This document shows, piece by piece, positions 24,001 to 56,505 of a DNA stretch of 64,000 nt. The first letter of the stretch is position 1, and every line of letters starts with the position of its first letter. Source of the DNA: Berghia stephanieae (Eukaryota > Mollusca > Gastropoda > Nudibranchia > Aeolidiidae); NCBI GenBank assembly GCA_034508935.3, contig CM067444.1:22832015-22896014 (forward strand), given 5' to 3'. Under the pieces are notes generated by a model, which saw only the letters and a program-made list of their open reading frames with translations, was not told the origin of the DNA and made no database searches. Both the position numbers and the translations under genes were made by a program.

Positions 24001-27000
24001 ATTGATAATTTGATGGCTTTGATCATTTCTATTTGAATTGCTTTCAAATTCGCTTGATGTTGCATCTTTGATCTCATTTTTCTTCTCTGACAAAATCAAA
24101 TCCACTTCTTTGCTCAAATCTTCATTCAGAGTTTGAAGGTTACAAACTCTTTTCAGATGACCAATTAAAACTTTGACTAAGTCGAGTTCTAACAGCTTAT
24201 CAAAACATTCATCATTGTAGAGAAAACAGACGAGGCTACTTATAATTCTATCTTGTAAAACAGAAAACTTTCCTGTATCATTTGAAAGATGTGAATTTAG
24301 TGATGACACGAAAAGCTCTAATGTCTTTTCTTGGTGGAGTCTGTGTCTATTTACAGCCTCAAAACAGCATAGACACAATGCATTCATGATAGAGATATGA
24401 TTGATATGTTTTTTATCACAATCCAACAATCGCATGAAGGTAGATATGAGACCAGCAGCACCAAGAGGGGGTCGAATGTTTTCATTTTCACATAATTTTA
24501 AAATTATATGAAGAGAAAGGGAGGAAAGCTCATCATCAGAGCTTTCAGCTGACTGGACAAGTTCCTCTAATATGTTTGCAGCCAATATCTGCTCTACAAA
24601 ACTCCCACAACACCTGTGTAAATAGAAATGAAATGAATTATACAGATATAAAAAGAAAGCCCATTAAAATAATGGGACTTGAGACATGTGCATTTCTATT
24701 TCGAATTCATTGGTGATACAATTTTATGGTCAGTATTTTAGAATCTCTGGCCAGTCACTAAATATCCGTTTGTAAATAGTCATATTTCTGTTATAATAGT
24801 TTATCTGTAAAATCATAGGCATGACAAATTTTAAATTGGACAAAATATGACAATATAATGAAGGCCAATATAATCTAATAATTGCATGTTATTTTGTAAT
24901 TAAAACAGGGAAAAGGATACTTATAAAAAAGTCTATTAGAATAGAGTTTTTGCAACTTCTGAAGCGTGAATCACAATTTGCTAGCTTTCCAATTACCGTA
25001 TCACTGCTTGGTGGACAGAGGAAATTAGACTTTTTAACTGACTGCAGATTCATTTCAGGTTTGTTTGCTTCTGATTCAGATGCTGTATTGAATGACACTA
25101 GACACGCTAACCTAATCCAGTTATCTGTACAAAGACATGAGACTGTTATGTCTTGATTTGAACATGAATGATTTGACAATTATGACGAGCTTGATAAAGG
25201 TCATGGTAAATCTATATTAGTATTTCAAGTTAAAAAATTCTGCTTGATAACAGAGATATATAACGAGAAACAGAATTTTACGATTACACTTTCAAATAAA
25301 ATCATTTTGGAATTGATTGTCTATTTTTAAAAATGTTATTTTGACTAATATCGGCAAATGAGGTGCACTGATGCTTATCTCATAAATCACCTAAGACTGC
25401 TGAACTCATATAGAATCCTTAATGACTTATGCTTCAACTTGACATCATCTTCTTTGAGCACAATGGCAACTGCTTGAACACATCTGGTGTTGTCAATCAC
25501 TTTAAATAGTTGACTTTTCTGTTGCCCAAATAATCTGGATAATAAAGTAAAATAGACACTTGACAAAGAAAATCAAATAACGATGGAAGTCTGCATTCAG
25601 GTTTCTGAAGGACTGTGTACAGTGTGAGTGAATTCAGTCCTCTGAGTAATTGATAGTAATATGTGTTCCAAACCTAAATGAAGTCTCATCATCAATAAAG
25701 ATAGCCAGTCCCCTTCATATGCGCCTCATATATCTCAAGAAAGAGGTTGCCTATGAAAATATTTTTTTTTTTTTTTCAGTTTACGATTCAATATATAACT
25801 TATCAGTTGATGATGTGACTTTGTAGACTAACGGTATGAGACTTCACCTGTGACCAGTAGCTAACGATAAAAAAAAAAGTGTGTATGCAAGACAAAACAG
25901 AGAAAAAAATACAAGAGAAAAATAAACATCTCAAAAAAATTTGCCTGCCTCATCTGAGGATCGAACCTCAGACCTACTGATTACTGATCAGACATGCTAT
26001 CACGGCATCACAGAGATTGCAGGATAGTTTGGACGATTTAATCCCAATATTCTTCATAAGGGTTTGTGTTTTGAGTTAGCTCATTTCTTATTTTGAAGAG
26101 ATCAAAGTGATAAATTAGGAAACAGGCACTGGTGTAGGATAAAGATCTGAAAAAGCGTGTATAAATCAGTGCCAGACAAAGCAAAGAGACGGAAAATTAT
26201 AAGAAAAAAAAACACACACACCAAAAAATCAGCCCACCTCTATTTGGGATTGAACCTTCTCATTATTTTAGTTGAGTCAAACTGTTGGTAGCACAAAGTT
26301 GAGTACTTGAAAAAAAATTAACAGCTTTGAAGGTAGTGATTGGATATGACATAATAACACCAACGCAAGAACTATAGTTTACCTGATTGCTCTCAAATAT
26401 GTCTGCTTGCATTCCTTTTCGGTAGTTTCCATCAGCCTCCTTGCAACAAATATGTGAAATTCAAGATTGAAGACCTGTTCACAGATTTCATCACTTTTGG
26501 GAGAATGCTGAATCAAGTTTGCCACTGCTCTGACTCCTCGGTTGTGGATACTCTCTTTTTCCGTGCATTTTGTAGCTTCAACTGTAAAGATTTATGAGAG
26601 TATTGAAATTAAAGCAAAGTATGCAACCAATATAGTGACTCACATTTCTTGGTTCGATGACAGGCAAATAAGAGATTTTATGTAGTTTTCAACGGGTTTT
26701 TTTTTTATTTCAAAGGAATCCCTGTACACTTAGATAGTTACAAGAAGCATATCCTGGGTGGGGTTCCTGACCTACCACAGTGGGCAGTGAGGTACATACT
26801 GTGTCTTCTATCTCCTTATATCTGTTTTCCAACTTGCTTTCTGTCTTTGTCTTGGAATGAGATAACTTGGTTTTGTCCTGTCCCTGGCCGGAGTCCTGGA
26901 TGGGAGGGAAACAGTCAATTGCATAGTTATTGATATTGTGTTGGGAGATTATATTTTTTTTCCTTGTAAATAATCTCTCTGTTATGTATTACTATATTTG

Positions 27001-29367
27001 TTATTTTGAATGTTAATGTAAGCATTTAGCATTTGAGTGTGTTCCTTTTGGTAGGATCTTGTGCTGGCGTATGGGTGAGACATTTAGGTGATCTCAAACT
27101 CAAGTACATTGGTGGTATGCTCTTGGAATCTACATCTGTTCCCTATTTGAACCACTCCCCTTTGTCTTACTTTTTTTCCTCAAATCCTTTTTATTGTACA
27201 TCTAGAATCTTTCCACTATCCAATTTTCTTCCTTTTTACTGGTGCAGATATGACCTAAATGTGTTGCAACAAACAAACAAGAAGCATATCAAAAGGTAAA
27301 TAATAATAAATTATAAAAAGATGATTTACAAGGCAAAACACAATTTACTCTCAGAAACACACAATCCATGTTTCCTTTTCACCAAAAGACTATAGGCAGG
27401 CACATGGCGAAACCAGAATGACATAAACAGATCTCTAAAATTGGAAGTTAGACAACAACAATCTCAATCTTCTTTCACCCTCCTCTCACATCTATGGCGT
27501 AATGCTCTTGCATATTGTGGCAGAAACATAATATTTTAACCTTAAACAATAACATTAAAAATAGAAAAAAAAGCTAGACAATTATTTTTGAATGGACCAA
27601 TGAGAGTTCAAAGCATGCAACATGGTGCACACCATAATGTATAAATTTGGAAACTAAGTGGAAAATGTTATTCTTAACATAATATTAATATTGAGCAAAG
27701 ACAGAAAAAAAAAAATCGATGTTGACTTATAAGCAAGATCTGGACATAAGCACTCTCTGCTTGATTCCTGTGGACCGTGCTTATAGAGACCACTGCCAAT
27801 AGAAAAACAACAGTGTCATACCAGTGAAAAACATGCTACTGATCAATGAATTTATGAATTATATCAGTGATTATTTAGAAAACTTACCAATAGAAGACAG
27901 CCCTTGATTAGAAATGACCTGAAATGAAATCAGAAATTCTGCTGTATTGAATTTGTTGACAGAAGCTGATATGAAACCTTGATATTATATTTCAAACTTT
28001 CTAAATTTCCAAATTATAGACATTGTAACGACAGTATTAAGATGTAAGCATCAATCAAAATTGAGAAATTTTAGAAATTGCAATGAACATATTATGATCA
28101 ATAAATTTCAGTTCAATCCCTTATCAGACAGAGTCTAAAAAAGGATAATAAAATGACAACATCTAGTATAGATATCTTGTCCTACGGAAATTTGCAATTT
28201 TGGAAGAGAAAAATTGCAAGGTAAACAGCTTAAAATTTCCATCTTCAATGATCCACTAAACTTTTCTTTGTTGGATTCAATTTTAACCAAACCTAAAACG
28301 TTAACAATTGTTGACAATAAATGACTGAGGTATGAAGTTTTCACCAGGAGCTTCAGCTTCAGTAGCACCGCCTTTACCAATCTCTTGGTGAAAACTGTTG
28401 GGATTAATTTTGCAGTTAGCATGAATTCCAAGCCAAGCTCATGATATGGGAAAGACATGTAATGTGCCCATCTTTTTGGAACACAGCCCAAATGACAGTT
28501 GAAAAAGCCTTGTATATGAAACACTGTCAGTTTTGAATTATCCGACATTTTCCAAGCTTATCTTAAAGTCCTGGGCTGTCTTCAAAACAGTTTAAGTCAA
28601 TTCGCACATAAAATTGTTAAAATGGACATTTTGTTATATCTTTTAACCTAAAATTGCAAGGAAATTGTGACCTTAGCTTGTTGAAACAAATGGAAATCCA
28701 AAGGGTAACAATCTTTTTTTTTAATGTCCGTTAAAAAAAAAGATATAAAAACTGAAATAAACTAGGCACAATGGGCATTATGGATCTGAAGGACTACCTA
28801 CCCAGAACAATCAGGTTTTCTAATCAGTGTTTGATCCCATGGAAACTACTGCAGCTACACAATCAATAAACTTTGGAAATAGTTCATTTATATTTTATGT
28901 GGCTACTATTGGGGAATTGAGGAGGTTATATGAGTTTTAAAAAAGCGTGCAGGCAATCTCTAGTGTTATTTTTACGTGCCTATGGATAACCTCCTTATTC
29001 TTTTTTACCCCAAAGAATTACACAATTTGAAAACAACAATTTCAAGAATTGGATTATAGGGTTTCTAGTTCATGCAAAATACCTGTTCTCTAACTTCTTC
29101 CTCAAGACACATATTGGCAAGAATGCTGATGACGATATCTACTGTCTTTAACCAGTTTCCTGTCACAGTAGGAGGAATCAACAAGCCGAGCAATAACGGA
29201 ATACATCCAGCTTGTATCAATTGAATTTGTGCCTCTTTAGACTTAATCAAGGTAGTCCTTATCATGATAAGAGCTCCATACAAACTACTGCTACAGTGAA
29301 CTCTACTGGTGCCTGCAGATTTGAGCTCTGACATGACCTGGGTCACTTCTTTTTTTATATCCATCAT
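18764..29367 (-). CDS. ARMC5: ARMC5, armadillo-repeat and BTB protein (one frame switch)
   Basis: Seven exons in transcript order: 29367-29083, 27918-27888, 26581-26383, 25534-25391, 24613-21558, 19979-18764 form the main chain, with the 24613-21558 exon read in two frames; if that exon is really two, the count is seven. Junctions keep phase, for example SSL-R-CCGSFVEQ at 25391/24613. Seen: N-terminal armadillo-type helices; IRPPLGAAGL and SSLVCFLYNDECFDKL, which match human ARMC5 IRPALGNAGG and AALVGFLYD; a very long Ser/Pro/Asn-rich linker (about 22,300-23,750); then a BTB domain in the last exon (KKSEVFSAMLGGGYAEADKV, ILHFLHGC). Known for the family: ARMC5 is a substrate adaptor of cullin-3 ligase that acts on RNA polymerase II. 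Odd: about 1,640 codons against 935 in human, and total exon length leaves a remainder of two, because the frame changes between 23,554 and 23,776. The start is the first ATG of an exon that stays open upstream to 29,427. Confidence 0.9.
19980..21557 (-). other. ARMC5 last intron with simple repeats
   Basis: Contains GGT/GAT/GTA triplet-rich sequence (20,800-21,270) related in composition to the 12-14 kb minisatellite, and (AT)n at 21,007-21,064. No exon or coding element was seen. Confidence 0.7.
24614..25390 (-). other. ARMC5 intron
   Basis: The exons on either side join exactly in phase across this interval. The 96-codon open frame within it is therefore not needed and looks like chance. 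Confidence 0.7.
25945..26300 (-). mobile_element. Two degenerate tRNA-like SINE copies in an ARMC5 intron
   Basis: On the minus strand the right copy has B-box-like GGTTCAATCCC (near 26,255) and the left copy has CTGAGGTTCGATCCTCAG (near 25,978), a good T-arm. Both are followed by a pyrimidine-rich tail ending in TTTGTCTTGCATACACAC or TTTGTCTGGCACTGA. The left copy could be mistaken for a tRNA, but its acceptor and anticodon arms do not pair properly. Confidence 0.5.
26754..27276 (+). mobile_element. (CAAA)-tailed SINE-like element, copy 3
   Basis: A 523-bp insertion in an ARMC5 intron. It starts CTGGGTGGGGTTCCTGACCT and ends GTGTTGCAACAAACAAAC. The 14-bp target duplication ACAAGAAGCATATC lies at 26,740-26,753 and 27,277-27,290. 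This is the clearest definition of both ends of the family. Confidence 0.85.
27919..29082 (-). other. ARMC5 first intron with an unassigned 137-codon ORF
   Basis: An open frame at 28,548-28,135 (minus) begins MSDNSKLTVFHIQGFF. I recognise no domain. Splicing of exon 1 to the 31-nt exon at 27,918-27,888 is in phase without it. A 14-bp inverted repeat (GTTTTCACCAGGAG / CTCTTGGTGAAAAC) lies within it near 28,338-28,402. Confidence 0.35.
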
Positions 29368-29529
29368 CTCCGCAAAGTTGTAGGCAATATTACAATTTGT
29401 TGTCTTTAACTCATGGGTATGGTTGTCTTAAAACTATCAAAGATGCCTGTAGGAAGTAAATATAACAAACATTCAATGATCTTGAATTGCAATATTTCTT
29501 TTTTGACACTTCAATATCGAAATTTTAAT

Positions 29530-29700
29530 TCAAGCACCACCACCGTCATGTACTATAAACATGATATGACAAAAATGAATGAATCAAATAATCCTATCCA
29601 TAATGATGTATTCAAGTGACATGTCTATAATATCTATATTATTTGATTCATTCATTTTTGTCATGTCATGTTGATAGTACATGACAGTGGTAGTGCTTGA
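29530..29700. repeat. 63-bp-arm inverted repeat (long hairpin)
   Basis: The arms 29,530-29,592 and 29,638-29,700 are reverse complements at 59 of 63 positions, with a 45-nt spacer. The arms begin TCAAGCACYACCAC and end ATGAATGAATCAAATAAT. The hairpin is about 160 bp upstream of the ARMC5 start codon. It may be a small palindromic MITE or an inverted duplication. Confidence 0.85.
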
Positions 29701-31182
29701 GTGACATGGCACCCTGGTCCTGAAATTTTTGTCATACATTGACAGTAACAAAAACCTCAAAATAGCGACATACGTTTAAACAAAAACTCTGTTTAGTTAC
29801 ATTGATATAGCGATAATCAGCTATTGAAATTGGCACTCGATACAAAAATTCTAGTATCTTTCCCAGACCAATATGAAGCTTTACTCAGTCCCTATTGCTA
29901 ATGATAATACAGTTGTTCTTTGTAGGCGAAGCCCTTTGACATTAAGGTTAATATGTCTAACATAGTTGTGACCTTTCTAATAATAATCAGTGTTTGCGCT
30001 TCACATCAAATTTTAACCATGCCCCCTCATACACACAGACTATGAAGACTGATCTTTCATTGTGGTTTCTTATATTATGACAACAATGAAGAAGAGAATA
30101 TAGATGCAGGTGGTGGTTTGGGCAAAGGTGTTTATTGCTGTCTTATAGATTTCCTGAAATGATCTGCAACATGTGACACAATTTACACTTTTTATTGAAA
30201 ATATTCTGCAGTTATAGTTGTAATGCTGTTTACTGCAGTCATGAGCATCACTCATTGTCATTGTACAACCATTACCTAAATGAGACAATCAGTACCTACT
30301 GTTTTGTATATGGATGTACGGCCATCCTCATACAACGCACCTATTCATTACTCTCTGCTGTACAATGAAGCTCGACTATAAACAAAGTTACCATTCCAAG
30401 TTTAAAAGATTGTTTTTTTAAGTATCTAGTATTTTTGTGTGTGTGTTCTTAGAAAGTAGTATTAAGTCTGTTTATTTGGATTTCAGATTATACTTTACAT
30501 GTTTGTGTATCCTCATGTTATCTGGAATTTTAAATGGTCTAGTGATATGATCCGGCTTGTGTCGGTGCATAGTTCAGCACTTTACTCATATGTGATCCTT
30601 CACCACATATGTGATACCAAATTTAAAAATTCTGAATCTTCATTGCCGAGATATGACCAATAGAAGTAGGGAGAGTGTAAAAACTAAGTTTTGAGGAAAT
30701 CGACGTTGAAATTGAGGCACCTTTTTCATGCAGTCGAATCAATGGGCAAAGAAAACTCCTTGGATACGGGCATTGAAAATTTAACAAGAGAAATAAAATT
30801 TGGCATGAGCTTAGAATATGCATTTAATAATACACACACAAATTTTTGCAATAATCCAATTGTTACTTTTGTAGTTATTTATTATTATGTAAAATGCTCT
30901 TGAATTAATAAAAACACCAATAAATGCCTGCAGCTTCATGAAATTGTTCACTTGTTGACAGATTTTTTACATTTAATTAAACAATCAATGAAATAAGAAT
31001 TATTATTATGACATTTTTGTTTTATTTAATAGACGAAATACAATTTCAAAATGTCAAAAGTTACAGAACAGCTACTATTTTCAGTACAGTTTGAAACAAC
31101 GTAAAGCGTGGGTGGACAGAGAGAGAAATACCAAGAAAGAGGATGAGAGAGCAAGGAAAAGAAACTCGCACGCACACACACA

Positions 31183-31183
<1 letters not shown>

Positions 31184-31226
<43 letters not shown>

Positions 31227-31351
31227 GGGGGGGGGGGGTGCTTGTGCATTAAAGAGGACAGGAGGGAAAAAGTGTGTGTGTGTGTGTACTTGTTTGTGTT
31301 TGTATGTGTGAAAGAAACACGCGGGAGTGGGGAGAGAGAGAGAGAGAGAGA

Positions 31352-31424
<73 letters not shown>
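31184..31424. repeat. (GA)n / poly-G compound microsatellites
   Basis: Two GA tracts separated by poly-G (31,224-31,238) and short GT runs. Confidence 0.95.
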
Positions 31425-31431
<7 letters not shown>

Positions 31432-32029
31432 TGATTGTGATTGAGCTGGATAGTTAAGGAAAAGACCTCTGTTTTATAAGAAGTCAGTCAATCAATTGGA
31501 AACATATTGACCAATGAGATTGCATTTGAATAAAATTGGACTAGTCAAATCATTTGTTACAGCGTTTCCATTTTGACTCCGTTGACAGCTTGAGGAGGAA
31601 GGGTGGGGCTTATTTTGTAATGACAGCATGAAATCATGTAATTGAATCTTCTTCTTAGAGCTAGAACTCCCAGTTGTTTAGGACATGTCACTAGTTATCA
31701 TCTCACCTTGTGGTCAATTGTCAGCTATTTAATTCTCCTCCCCTTTTACTTAGCGTTCGCAAACATTGTGGATTGTTTTAACAATTTTTGTTAGTATTTC
31801 CATCGCCAATTCATTAATTTTGGAAGGCTTTGTTTTCTTTTCAGCTTTTTTATTTTAAAGATGCTTATCGTAGGCAATCTCTAAGTCGATGAAACCGTTG
31901 TTCCTAACAAAGTAATTTAAATAACGTTAAGACCTAGCTACTGTTAAATTTCCGAAAGACAGGTACTTCGTCTTATTACACAATGCAGTTAGACAAAGAA
32001 ATAAGAACATGTGGTGTGTATCAAAATGC

Positions 32030-32031
<2 letters not shown>

Positions 32032-32069
<38 letters not shown>
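32032..32069. repeat. (AC)n microsatellite
   Basis: A pure AC run in the intergenic region. Confidence 0.95.
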
Positions 32070-32070
<1 letters not shown>

Positions 32071-32724
32071 GCATGCATGCCTTGACCATGCCGACCTTTG
32101 TGACAATACAAAGCCTGGGTACCTCAATGGCCGAGAGGCGCATGTGATCAGTTTCGACCAATCAGAATCTCTTATTTGTAAGGTTGTTAGGGAAAATGCT
32201 AGTCTTGTTTACAGTTTTTAAAGCTCATCATTGGTTGAACCATGTAACTGTCGATTTAGCCATGCATTCTCTGAGATAGATAAAGACATGCCTTTTACTG
32301 TGATACCTAACATGTCGGAGAAGCATGCAGTATTTTTAAGCTTTGGAAAAGGTGGCTATCTGAGAGAAAGGCAACTCTCGTGTTGAATACGTCACGGATA
32401 GTTGTATTTTAAAACTTGAAATTACACAACTTATCACAAATATTTATGTTGAATTATTATGTTTTTGTGTAGAAAAATGATTGTAGTTTCTGAAACAACC
32501 AGAAACTGAAATTTGATAACTTTGACATTTTTCACTTTAAAACCGATTTTCTTCGTTTTCCAAATCCTGACTTAATACCGCTTCGAGACGTAAGGTCACA
32601 TATTTGTATAATGAGTCTTATGAGTACTCGACTTTAGGCAGTACAATATTTTGATTGTATATATTGCTTTTTTAGGCTCTACCTCTGTATGCTCCCTTTA
32701 TATAGATGAGATGGATAGTGGTTG

Positions 32725-32769
32725 CAAAAGAAAAATTAGAGGACCCCCTGTAAACCGCTTTGAGTACTG

Positions 32770-32813
<44 letters not shown>
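32725..32813 (+). mobile_element. SINE 3'-tail remnant with long poly-A
   Basis: GACCCCCTGTAAACCGCTTT is the same 3' block as in the SINEs at 36.4 and 41.2 kb. It is followed by an A run of about 44 nt. Confidence 0.5.
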
Positions 32814-32815
<2 letters not shown>

Positions 32816-33541
32816 AACAAAAAAAACAAAACAAAAAAAAAAACTCCATTATTAACATTGGGGGACTCGACTTTGGATATCTGTTTTCAGTTAGTGCAAC
32901 TGGGCTGACTCTGAATAACCAACTGGTTTACAAAATGGCAACAGTTCCAACTATCAGGAACAAAAATTCCTTTTCATCATAATTAAACCACGGTCTAGAC
33001 TAGATAGATAGATTGGCAAGGGATTTTGTTACTGCATGCATGTGAAAGTGAATCTGTTAACCATATCAATCATTGTATTTGTCACATTACAAATTTGCCT
33101 TCTGTACGTCTCTCGACTCCTCGCATGAGAGACATTTTGGGCTAGTGTGTGTAAAATTATAATAAGCCAATCTACCGCAAGATATTAGTTACAATGTCCA
33201 CGTGAAAATGGCAGGCTTCAGAATGAAACAGCACTCTACAGTAGACTCTACACATTGTCATTGTACGGTTTCCAGCCAAGCAACCGCAAAGCTATCAATT
33301 TTTGGTAACACTTCAGGCAGCCACAAATTCTGATTACAACACCTTATATATAAGGTTTTAAAATAACCATTGTAAGATGTACCTACATCTTGACATGTGA
33401 TAAGTTTATAGCTATTTACATCACACTCAATTTCAATTAAGCAGTGTCAGTGTCAGTGTCACCAGCGGAGAAATGTCTATGAGTCGCTGACAGCGACAGC
33501 AAAGAAACATAACACACACAAACAAATACATACACTACACT

Positions 33542-34195
33542 TCAAAATTACTTCGCGATGGTGGTGAACGAATCGGCGATCTCAAGAAGTGGGTGAGAGA
33601 GGGATCTAGAAATGACTTTGGGTTTGAAACGAATATTTTTGTGTTCGTGGATAGCTCACACGGTAGAGCCACGCTCTCACCTGCCAGGCGGAGTTGTCGT
33701 ACCAATAAGGTCGCAGGTTCAAACCCCACCACCGCCGCGAAAAAAATTTTTATTCTCTATTGTCTTCTGGCACTTTTCTACTCACTTCATATCTTGTTGT
33801 TACCAACATAAGTGCCTGCTCCACTCACTTTTCTGAATTAAAAATTCACCCCATACACCGGAGCATACTCAATGTCTCAATCGTTTCTATGTTATATGTT
33901 TGTGATGAGAATATTGGCTATTAGGCTTAACTGCTGGTCAAAATTACTTCGCGATGGTGGTGAACGAATCGGCGATCTCAAGAAGTGGGTGAGAGAGGGA
34001 TCTAGAAATGACTTTGGGTTTGAAACGAATATTTTTGTGTTCGTGGATAGCTCACACGGTAGAGCCACGCTCTCACCTGCCAGGCGGAGTTGTCGTACCA
34101 ATAAGGTCGCAGGTTCAAACCCACCACCGCCGCGAAAAATTTTTTTATTCTCTATTGTCTTCTGGCACTTTTCTACTCACTTCATATCTTGTTGT
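33542..34195 (+). mobile_element. Composite tRNA-derived SINE, A-B-A arrangement
   Basis: The segments are A (33,543-33,800), B (about 33,801-33,938) and a second, almost identical A (33,939-34,195), offset by exactly 396 bp. The whole is bounded by the 12-bp direct repeat ATACACTACACT (33,530-33,541 and 34,196-34,207). This shows that it was inserted as one unit. Each A has an A box (GATAGCTCACACGGTAGAG), a B box (GGTTCAAACCC) and the tail TTCTGGCACTTTTCTACTCA then CTTGTTG. Confidence 0.85.
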
Positions 34196-34610
34196 ATACA
34201 CTACACTACACACTACACACCATTCATGTTGCCAACATCCGCGAAGCAGTGTATTTTCGGTAATGTTCATTCTGTAAACATTGTATCTGAGTATTTAGCG
34301 GAAAAACTAGGTCGTATTTTCCTTTTCTATAACTACTCTAGAATAAATCAAACAAAAATCGAATTTTAAGTTTCTTGCAATTAAGCTCTAATAAATTTTA
34401 AATAAGACATAGATTGAATCTTGGTATTTATTATATCTATTTTGAAAATTAGAAAGTTGGCTGTAAATATCTGGCAATAACAACTGCCCAATGCAAGAGG
34501 AAATGAAAGTAGACAAGAGAAGACAAGACATTTCTTATTGATAAAATAAGCTTGTTAAGAAAGTAAGAAAAATATCACTGTGATTGCACATTTCTTTGAC
34601 ATTTTTCATT

Positions 34611-55874
<21,264 letters not shown>

Positions 55875-56505
55875 ATGAACTCAATCAATTATCCAAAACT
55901 ATTGGATGTATAGAACCTATTCAAACTTAGGTACTTTGTAGTAATTAATTATGGTCAGAGAAAGCAAAATATTTCATATTTTAATATGAATATGATGTGA
56001 AGACAAAAGAAAAAAAACCCCCATGATGTTTTGAAAATTAGTATAAACAGGGAAACATCTGTCTTAATTTTCTTTCCTTATTCTTGAATAATACATCCAC
56101 AGATTGTGTTTTTGATACTATGAATACAGTCATGTCTCCCCAATAAGAATTCTGTATGGGTACTTATTTTTATATGTTTATTTGAACTGGTTATTCGCGA
56201 TTCTAAACTAAACCCCTAATTTGGGAATAAACTACTATTAGTGCATGCTTCCATAATCCCTATGCTCAATCTCGAAACAACTCTCTTTTGGCTAACTGAC
56301 CAACCAAATAACTATTGGGTGAGCTCTAAGCCTTTGCATAAACGTTGACCGAGGGCCTATGAATCCTTTGTCATCCCATCATGCACCTGCTGTCCAATGA
56401 TTGTGTAAGTGTAATGTTTCCATAGGCATCTAGAAGAAAGTAGGCCAAAATAACAAAAACAAACGCTGATTCAAACAGGGACCAAAAGTGCTGCCTAGGC
56501 AAGAG
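55875..56505 (+). other. CHFR 3' region
   Basis: Non-coding after the stop codon. An AATAAA at 56,226-56,231 is the best candidate polyadenylation signal. Confidence 0.5.
56226..56231 (+). promoter_or_regulatory. Candidate polyadenylation signal of CHFR
   Basis: AATAAA about 350 nt after the CHFR stop codon. Confidence 0.4.

Larger units (their letters stand above)
29701..33529. other. ARMC5-CHFR intergenic region
   Basis: No gene was recognised. Contents: (GA)n at 31,184-31,219 and 31,331-31,424, a 15-nt poly-G at 31,224-31,238, (AC)n at 32,032-32,069, and a SINE-tail remnant with poly-A at 32,730-32,813. The rest is AT-rich. Confidence 0.65.

Noticed and set aside
24889-25179. 96-codon minus-strand ORF as an ARMC5 exon
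   Set aside because: The flanking ARMC5 exons (25,534-25,391 and 24,613 onward) join in phase and match the family without it.
25945-26020. Genuine tRNA gene on the minus strand
   Set aside because: The T arm is good, but the acceptor stem does not pair and the anticodon loop lacks the conserved U33. It fits a SINE remnant better.
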